Assembly: GCA_030833605.1 (NCBI GenBank)
Contig: JAURGV010000009.1
Span: 1 to 11,130, forward strand
Direction: 5' to 3'
Length of the DNA: 11,130 nt
Origin: Rhodothermales bacterium
GTDB lineage: Bacteria; Bacteroidota; Rhodothermia; Rhodothermales; UBA10348
The notes under the pieces are model-generated. The model searched no databases and was not told the DNA's origin. It saw only the letters and a list, made by a program, of their open reading frames with translations. The position numbers and the translations under genes are program-made. Within the stretch, counting starts at the first letter, position 1, and each line of letters begins with the position of its first letter. Below are positions 5,922 to 11,130 of this stretch, one piece after another.

Positions 5922-8900
5922 ATGAGAACATTATTCCTCAGCCTAAATCGTGTACGATCGCTGGTCATCTTAGGGTGTTTAATGGTCCTAGTGGCGGCTC
6001 CTGCGCATGCCCAATATTTCGGCAGAAATAAGGTTCAGTACGACCAATTTGATTTTCAGTCGTTCAAAACCGACCATTTTGAGATCTTTTTCTATCCGGA
6101 AGAACAAGAAGCGGTATCCGATGCGGGACGCATGGCCGAGCGGTGGTATCAACGCCATTCCAGGACTTTTTTGCGCGAGTTTTACAAAAGAAAACCGATC
6201 ATTTTCTATGCGAACGACGCCGATTTCCACCAAACGAATGCCATTAACGGGAATTTAGGTGAAGGTACGGGCGGGGTTACGGAATCGTTGAAAGAGCGCG
6301 TAGTTATGCCCATGACCGGTAGTTACAGAGAAACGGACCACGTATTGGGTCACGAGCTGGTCCATTCATTTCAATACGACATTGCGCTATCCAAAACGGA
6401 TTCCCTCCGCTTTGCCTTTCAATTGGTTCCGTTGTGGTTGACGGAAGGCATGGCTGAATACTTTTCGGTGGGTCGACTCGATGCACACACCGCGATGTGG
6501 ATGAGAGATGCTGCTTTACGGGATGATTTGCCAACGATCGAAAAAATTACCCGAGACATGAGCTATTTCCCCTATCGATATGGCCAGGCTTATCTAGCGT
6601 ATATCGGTGGTAAATATGGAGATGCAGCGGTAGCCAACTTATTTAAGTTGTCTGGACAAGTTGGTGTTGATTCGGCTTTTGTGTACACCCTTGGTATCAC
6701 GGCAGATTCCCTCTCGACCGAATGGATACAGAATGTCAAAGACACGTATTTGCCCCTCACGGTGGACCGAGATAGTGCCGATGTCGCTGGTCGAAAAGTG
6801 CTTTCTCCAGACATTGACGCGGGAAAAATGAACATCGCTCCGGTATTAAGCCCGGACGGCCAATACGTAGCCTTTCTTTCTGAAAAAGACCTATTTGAAA
6901 TCAATCTGTTCATTGCCGACGCCAATACCGGCGAGGTCATTCGAAAACTGAAAAGTGGCAATCGAGACGCTCATTTTGACGCGATTCGATTCATCGCCTC
7001 GGCAGGTTCTTGGTCGCCCGATGGTCGGGACTTTGCTTTCATCACGTTTGTCGACGGCGACAACGAAATCTCCATTTTGGACTGGACCAAGGGCTCCGTA
7101 AAACAACGCATATCGGTAGCTGGCGTATCGGCCATTACCAATCTTGCCTGGTCGCCCGATGGCAAAAGCCTCGCTTTTTCCGGCATGGATGGCGGTATTA
7201 GCGATTTGTATTTGTTGGAAATGGCGACGGGCAATGTGCGTCAGCTGACCAACGATCGGTATGCCGATCTGCAACCGGCTTGGTCTCCCGATGGAAAATT
7301 TCTGGCTTTTACAACCGACAGGGGAAAGAACGGTACCAATTTCAGAACCCTGGAGTACAGCGAAGAACGGTTGGGCATTCTAGATATCAATTCATTAGAA
7401 ATACGGGTTTTAACGCCGTTTAAAGGGGCGCATCACAATCCGCAGTACTCTCCGGATGGTCGCAGCTTGTACTTTATTTCCAACTATGACGGGTTTAAAG
7501 ACGTTTATCGCATGGATTTGGCTTCGGAAAACGTATTCCGAATCACCCATCAGAAAACAGGCGTTTCAGGAATTACCGCCCTTTCTCCGGCAATGACTGT
7601 TGCCGCGCAAAGTGGCCGCATGATGTTTACCGTTTTTGGGAATTCCGAGTACACGGTGTATGCCAAAGAGAGTGATGAATTAGAAGGAGTACCCGTTGTG
7701 GTGGGCGAACAAATTGAGCGCCCCATCGCCTCGGTTTTGCCGCCCTACAGAGGATTGGACGAAGGATTAGTAGGTAGTTACCTGCAAGATCCCTTAACGG
7801 GCCTTCCTCCGGACCAAGACTTTATGGCCGAAGTGTACAGCCCTCGGTTAAAGCTGGATTTTGTTGCTCCTCCAACGGTTGGCGTTTCAGCAGGCGGTGT
7901 GTATGGATCGGGTGTAACCGGAGGGGTGGGCTTTTTCTTCAGCGACATGCTGGGAAACCATAACCTAACGGTTGTTGCACAAGCCAACGGCACCTTCAAA
8001 GATATTGGCGCTCAAGTAGGCTATTTAAACCGCAAAAATCGCCTTAATTGGGGTGGTTTTGCTGGCCATACACCCGTTTTGTTCGGTGGATCGCAATGGG
8101 ATTTACCTCGCTATGACACCGAAACGGGATTGCCTTCTCAGGTCATCAATCAATTTAGATATCGCATCTACATCGATAACGCGGAGGGTGTCGCATCGTA
8201 TCCCTTTACGTCCACACGGCGCATAGAATCCTCTCTTGGATTTACGCGATACGGATTTGACTACGAAGTGGATACGTTCTATTACAGTGCCCTAGGTGTG
8301 CGACGCGTTCGTACGTCCTTAGATTCACAAGAACCAGATCCTGTTTATTTCGCAAAAGCAGGGTTGGCGCTCGTGTCCGATTATTCGTTTTTTGGATTTA
8401 CCTCGCCCATTCGAGGAGGGAGATCGCGATTCGAAGTTGCACCGTACGTGGGGTCGCAAACCTATTTGCGCGTCCAAGCTGACTACAGGAAATATTTCCA
8501 AGTCAGTTCGCTAACGTTCGCTTTTCGCGGCTTGCACGTAGGTAACTATGGCGCAAAATCGACCGACAATGCTCTATTTACCCGTGAATACTTGGGTTAT
8601 GCCAACAGCATAGGGTTTGTCCGAGGGTACAGCTTTACCTCCTTTAACGACCCGGATGAATGTACTCCATCGCCGCAAGGTCAAGCATGTGCAGAAACCG
8701 AACGGTTGCTTGGTACTCGATTGGGATTGGCGAGCGCTGAAATTCGCGTGCCGCTGTTTGGTACCGAATCATATGGCTTGATCAATTTCCCGTACCTGCC
8801 GACAGAGATCTCGTTTTTTGCAGACGGAGGCGTGTCCTGGACGGAAAATGAATCCCCTGATTTGCGATGGGATACTAAACCAACTGCCGATCGTATTCCG

Positions 8901-9032
8901 GTGTTCAGTGCGGGCGTGTCCTCACGCTTTAACTTGTTCGGCTACACGGTATTAGAGATTTTTTATGCCAAGCCATTCCAGCGCCCAGCTAAAGGAGCCC
9001 ATTTTGGATTCCAAATTGTGCCCGGTTGGTAG
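5922..9032 (+). CDS. Secreted gluzincin metallopeptidase fused to a TolB-like propeller and an Omp85-like outer-membrane barrel
   Basis: The ATG at 5922 gives a 1036-aa protein with a clear signal peptide (basic MRTLFLSLNRVR, hydrophobic core, cleavage after AHA at residue 30). The open frame extends to 5793, but that part includes a tandem repeat and is not protein-like. Residues about 40-290 look like a peptidase-MA domain: HELVH (144-148) supplies the zinc histidines and catalytic Glu, and WLTEGMAEYF (172-181) the probable third ligand E175. Residues about 300-560 carry five SPDG beta-propeller (PD40/TolB) motifs near 309, 364, 410, 454 and 508. Residues about 640-1036 resemble the Omp85/surface-antigen barrel: Gly/aromatic-rich alternating strands, GFVRGYSF, AEIRVPLFG, FFADGGVSW, and a terminal Trp typical of outer-membrane proteins. 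No POTRA domain is seen. By analogy with Omp85, the peptidase and propeller would sit in the periplasm. The substrate is unknown. Confidence 0.88.
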   Translation: MRTLFLSLNRVRSLVILGCLMVLVAAPAHAQYFGRNKVQYDQFDFQSFKTDHFEIFFYPEEQEAVSDAGRMAERWYQRHSRTFLREFYKRKPIIFYANDADFHQTNAINGNLGEGTGGVTESLKERVVMPMTGSYRETDHVLGHELVHSFQYDIALSKTDSLRFAFQLVPLWLTEGMAEYFSVGRLDAHTAMWMRDAALRDDLPTIEKITRDMSYFPYRYGQAYLAYIGGKYGDAAVANLFKLSGQVGVDSAFVYTLGITADSLSTEWIQNVKDTYLPLTVDRDSADVAGRKVLSPDIDAGKMNIAPVLSPDGQYVAFLSEKDLFEINLFIADANTGEVIRKLKSGNRDAHFDAIRFIASAGSWSPDGRDFAFITFVDGDNEISILDWTKGSVKQRISVAGVSAITNLAWSPDGKSLAFSGMDGGISDLYLLEMATGNVRQLTNDRYADLQPAWSPDGKFLAFTTDRGKNGTNFRTLEYSEERLGILDINSLEIRVLTPFKGAHHNPQYSPDGRSLYFISNYDGFKDVYRMDLASENVFRITHQKTGVSGITALSPAMTVAAQSGRMMFTVFGNSEYTVYAKESDELEGVPVVVGEQIERPIASVLPPYRGLDEGLVGSYLQDPLTGLPPDQDFMAEVYSPRLKLDFVAPPTVGVSAGGVYGSGVTGGVGFFFSDMLGNHNLTVVAQANGTFKDIGAQVGYLNRKNRLNWGGFAGHTPVLFGGSQWDLPRYDTETGLPSQVINQFRYRIYIDNAEGVASYPFTSTRRIESSLGFTRYGFDYEVDTFYYSALGVRRVRTSLDSQEPDPVYFAKAGLALVSDYSFFGFTSPIRGGRSRFEVAPYVGSQTYLRVQADYRKYFQVSSLTFAFRGLHVGNYGAKSTDNALFTREYLGYANSIGFVRGYSFTSFNDPDECTPSPQGQACAETERLLGTRLGLASAEIRVPLFGTESYGLINFPYLPTEISFFADGGVSWTENESPDLRWDTKPTADRIPVFSAGVSSRFNLFGYTVLEIFYAKPFQRPAKGAHFGFQIVPGW

Positions 9033-9095
9033 AAGCGAAGCAACGAAGCGGTTTGTATCTTCGGGGTTGAATAACTTTCCGAATGGCCCCTTCGT

Positions 9096-10199
9096 ATGTA
9101 CGCCCCGCTCCGCTCCCTTTTATTCTTACTTGGTGCTGAAACCGCCCACGGAGTAGCAGCAACCGCCGCTCGAGTCGCTCAGCGAGCGACGCCGTTCTTG
9201 CTGGACTCCATGTTTGAGTTTGCTCACCCCAGTTTGCACCAGGAGATTTTAGGCAAAACGTTCACAAACCCGGTTGGTCTTGCCGCTGGATTTGATAAAA
9301 ATGCGCGGTTAATCCCTTTCTTTAAGAAAGCCGGATGTGGATTTGTCGAAGTGGGTTCCATAAGCGCTCAAAAAGCGAAAGGCAATAAACGGCCACGGGC
9401 ATTTAGGCTACCCGAAGATGAGGCGCTCATAAATCGTATGGGCCTGAACAATGATGGAGCAGATGCCATCCGCGGACGGCTGAAGCGTTTTTCAGGTCAA
9501 ATAGCGTTCCCGATCGGAGTTAATATTGTAAAAACACACGATCCGAAAATAAATGGATCGGAAGCAATCGAAGATTTTTGCTACTCGTTTCGAACATTGG
9601 CGCCCTACGCTGACTACATCGCGTTGAACGTATCTTGCCCCAATACTGCGGAAGGAAAAACCTTTGAAGACCCCAATTCATTGGACGACTTGCTCACAGC
9701 GATCATGGCGGAACGAGCCACACTGGGTAGGAAAGTGCCTATTTTGGTCAAAATGTCCCCTCCACCGACAGAAAAGTTTGTGCTAGATAGCTTTTATGAT
9801 GAGCTTATCATGGTATCTTTGGGGCATGGAGTCAATGGGTTCATTGCCACCAACACGGCCAGTGATCGAGGCGGCCTTGTGACTTCTGACGCAAAAATTG
9901 AAAAAATTGGAAACGGCGGCTTGAGCGGCAGGCCTATCCGAGCTAGGTCAAACGGCTTGGTTAAGTATCTGTATAAAAAAACGTCAGGAAAAGTACCCAT
10001 CATCGGGGTCGGCGGCATTTCTAGTGCCGAAGATGCGTATGAAAGAATCAAAGCTGGTGCTTCCCTCATACAACTGTATACGGGTTTGGTATACGAAGGA
10101 CCTGGATTAATCCGTACCATAAAGGAAGGACTCGTTCGATTATTGGAAGAAGAAGGCCATTCTTCCATTAAAAAGGTCGTCGGTCTAGAGGCTCAATAA
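9096..10199 (+). CDS. pyrD: Dihydroorotate dehydrogenase, class 2-like (quinone-dependent), with a catalytic-position cysteine
   Basis: PyrD oxidises dihydroorotate to orotate, the fourth step of pyrimidine synthesis, using FMN; class 2 enzymes sit on the inner membrane and pass electrons to quinone. The 367-aa length and the N-terminal membrane-docking helices (MYAPLRSLLFLLGAETAHGV, then residues 21-40) are class 2 features, as is LINRMGLNND (111-120). Other family motifs are GLAAGFDKNA (61-70), NGGLSGRP (273-280), PIIGVGGISS (301-310) and the flavin-phosphate region LIQLYTG (324-330). Unusually, the catalytic loop reads NVSCPNTAEGKTFE (178-191) with C181, where E. coli and human class 2 enzymes have Ser in NxSSPNTxGLR. 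GVNIVK (141-146) also departs from the usual GxNxGK. The ATG at 9096 gives the typical class 2 N-terminus and lies 63 bases after the upstream stop; fadD follows after 22 bases. Confidence 0.95.
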   Translation: MYAPLRSLLFLLGAETAHGVAATAARVAQRATPFLLDSMFEFAHPSLHQEILGKTFTNPVGLAAGFDKNARLIPFFKKAGCGFVEVGSISAQKAKGNKRPRAFRLPEDEALINRMGLNNDGADAIRGRLKRFSGQIAFPIGVNIVKTHDPKINGSEAIEDFCYSFRTLAPYADYIALNVSCPNTAEGKTFEDPNSLDDLLTAIMAERATLGRKVPILVKMSPPPTEKFVLDSFYDELIMVSLGHGVNGFIATNTASDRGGLVTSDAKIEKIGNGGLSGRPIRARSNGLVKYLYKKTSGKVPIIGVGGISSAEDAYERIKAGASLIQLYTGLVYEGPGLIRTIKEGLVRLLEEEGHSSIKKVVGLEAQ

Positions 10200-10221
10200 G
10201 CTTAAAATATCCCTTGTCAAT

Positions 10222-11130
10222 ATGCCTATTCTTGTAGATTTTGAAACCGTTCCTCAGTTGTTTAATCGCTTAGTCGCATTAAACGCTGGCTCCGATGGTG
10301 TGGTATTGCGGTACGTCGATCGGGATTCCAAAGAGTGGACGGACGTAACGTGGGGTCAATTCAAAGACAAAGTACACGCCATGGCGGGGTACTTGTATGC
10401 GCAAGGTGTCCGGCCAGGAGATCGAGTGGCTATTTTGTCTGAGAACAGACCCGAGTGGGCGTACACCGATATGGCCACCCAGTTACTGGGAGCAACCAAC
10501 GTTTCCTTATATACTACGTTGCCGCCTGCCGAAGTCTCCTACATCATCCATGATTCCGAATCGAGCATTTTTATTGTATCCACCGGGATTCAACTAAAAA
10601 AAGCACTCCAGATCTACGATTTATGCCCTCATTTGAAAAAAATCGTTTCGATGTCGCCAACGCGAGAGGACGATGAGAACCTGGACTATGTGGATCTTTT
10701 TGACGAGGCCATGGAAAGCGGCATGGCGCTTTATGAGGAGTTTAAAGATGCTATTCGCGCCAACGAGGCAGCCGTAAAACCAGACGATTTATCCGCCTTG
10801 ATTTATACCTCAGGCACAACCGGAAATCCGAAGGGGGTTATGCTAACCCACAAGAATTTCTGTTCGAACCTAAAAGCTGCGGTAGAGCGACTCCCGTTCA
10901 AAAAAGGAGGACGTCATCTTTCCTTCTTGCCCTTGTGCCATTCATTCGAACGGCTTGGAGGGTATCTCGGCACGCTGGTAACGGGAATGGAAATCTCCTA
11001 CGCACGCAGCGTGGATACGGTAACACGTGATATTCTGGACGTTAAGCCGACGGTGTTGTTATCGGTGCCGCGCCTCTACGAAAAGATTTTCAACACGGTC
11101 CACAAATCGGTGGAAGAAGGTTCACCGACC
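10222..11130 (+). CDS. Long-chain acyl-CoA synthetase (AMP-binding), N-terminal half, truncated by the window end
   Basis: The frame opens at ATG 10222 and is still open at the last base, giving 303 residues of a protein that is usually about 600. It begins MPILVDFETVPQLFNRLV, and the first in-frame ATG fits the family start. The adenylate-forming signature is clear: LIYTSGTTGNPKGVMLTH at about 193-210 is the ATP-phosphate loop, preceded by the GDRVAILSENRPEWAYTD region and followed by LSFLPLCHSFERLGGY and PTVLLSVPRLYEK, both typical of FadD/FAA-like long-chain fatty-acid ligases. Such enzymes convert a fatty acid, ATP and CoA to acyl-CoA, AMP and pyrophosphate, feeding beta-oxidation or lipid synthesis. 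Only 22 bases separate it from pyrD, so the two may be co-transcribed without a metabolic link. The fatty-acid-binding and C-terminal lid domains are outside the window, so chain-length preference cannot be judged. Confidence 0.95.
   Translation, partial: MPILVDFETVPQLFNRLVALNAGSDGVVLRYVDRDSKEWTDVTWGQFKDKVHAMAGYLYAQGVRPGDRVAILSENRPEWAYTDMATQLLGATNVSLYTTLPPAEVSYIIHDSESSIFIVSTGIQLKKALQIYDLCPHLKKIVSMSPTREDDENLDYVDLFDEAMESGMALYEEFKDAIRANEAAVKPDDLSALIYTSGTTGNPKGVMLTHKNFCSNLKAAVERLPFKKGGRHLSFLPLCHSFERLGGYLGTLVTGMEISYARSVDTVTRDILDVKPTVLLSVPRLYEKIFNTVHKSVEEGSPT

Noticed and set aside
6590..7274. Two antisense open frames (123 and 127 aa) within the peptidase-propeller region
   Set aside because: They mirror conserved coding sequence on the plus strand and show no motif; typical shadow frames.
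9033..9095. GGGG ... CCCC inverted repeat between the peptidase-barrel gene and pyrD
   Set aside because: Four base pairs with a loop of about 20 bases and no T-tract; not a credible terminator or attenuator.

Overview
This window looks like ordinary chromosomal DNA of a Gram-negative bacterium, most probably Bacteroidota or a close relative (Rhodothermia/Balneolia-like). The evidence is a large outer-membrane beta-barrel protein, a quinone-type (class 2) dihydroorotate dehydrogenase, a RodA/PBP2 wall-elongation pair, one exact match to the Bacteroidota -7 promoter box (TAnnTTTG), and the absence of convincing Shine-Dalgarno sequences before any start. Base composition looks even and moderate throughout. 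I see no insertion sequence, integrase, tRNA, rRNA or CRISPR. The lineage is an inference, not a proof.

Layout. Bases 1-957 (+) hold the 3' end of an unrecognised protein and a small conserved-looking hypothetical protein (168 aa). Bases 1107-2474 (+) encode a single-chain, iron-sulfur L-serine dehydratase. Converging on it from the minus strand is an elongasome pair: PBP2 (mrdA, 5624-3802) followed 7 bases later by rodA (3794-2535). The mrdA reading frame is broken once near its 5' end (about 5444/5445), although all transpeptidase motifs downstream are intact. A divergent intergenic region (5625-5921) holds a candidate promoter, an 18-bp dyad and a short tandem duplication. Bases 5922-9032 (+) encode a 1036-aa secreted protein that fuses a gluzincin-type metallopeptidase, a TolB-like beta-propeller and an Omp85-like outer-membrane barrel. 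It is followed by pyrD (9096-10199), a class 2-like enzyme with a class 1-like catalytic cysteine, and by the first half of a long-chain acyl-CoA synthetase (10222-11130, running off the window).

Functions. mrdA and rodA encode the transpeptidase and glycosyltransferase of one lateral-wall synthase; here the pair is not next to mreBCD. The serine dehydratase (serine to pyruvate), PyrD (pyrimidine synthesis, passing electrons to quinone) and acyl-CoA synthetase (fatty-acid activation) are central metabolism with no obvious shared pathway. I see no convincing new multi-gene system. The items most worth a second look are the three-domain outer-membrane peptidase, the cysteine-type class 2 PyrD, and the mrdA frameshift, which lies beside a T TTT TTC heptamer.
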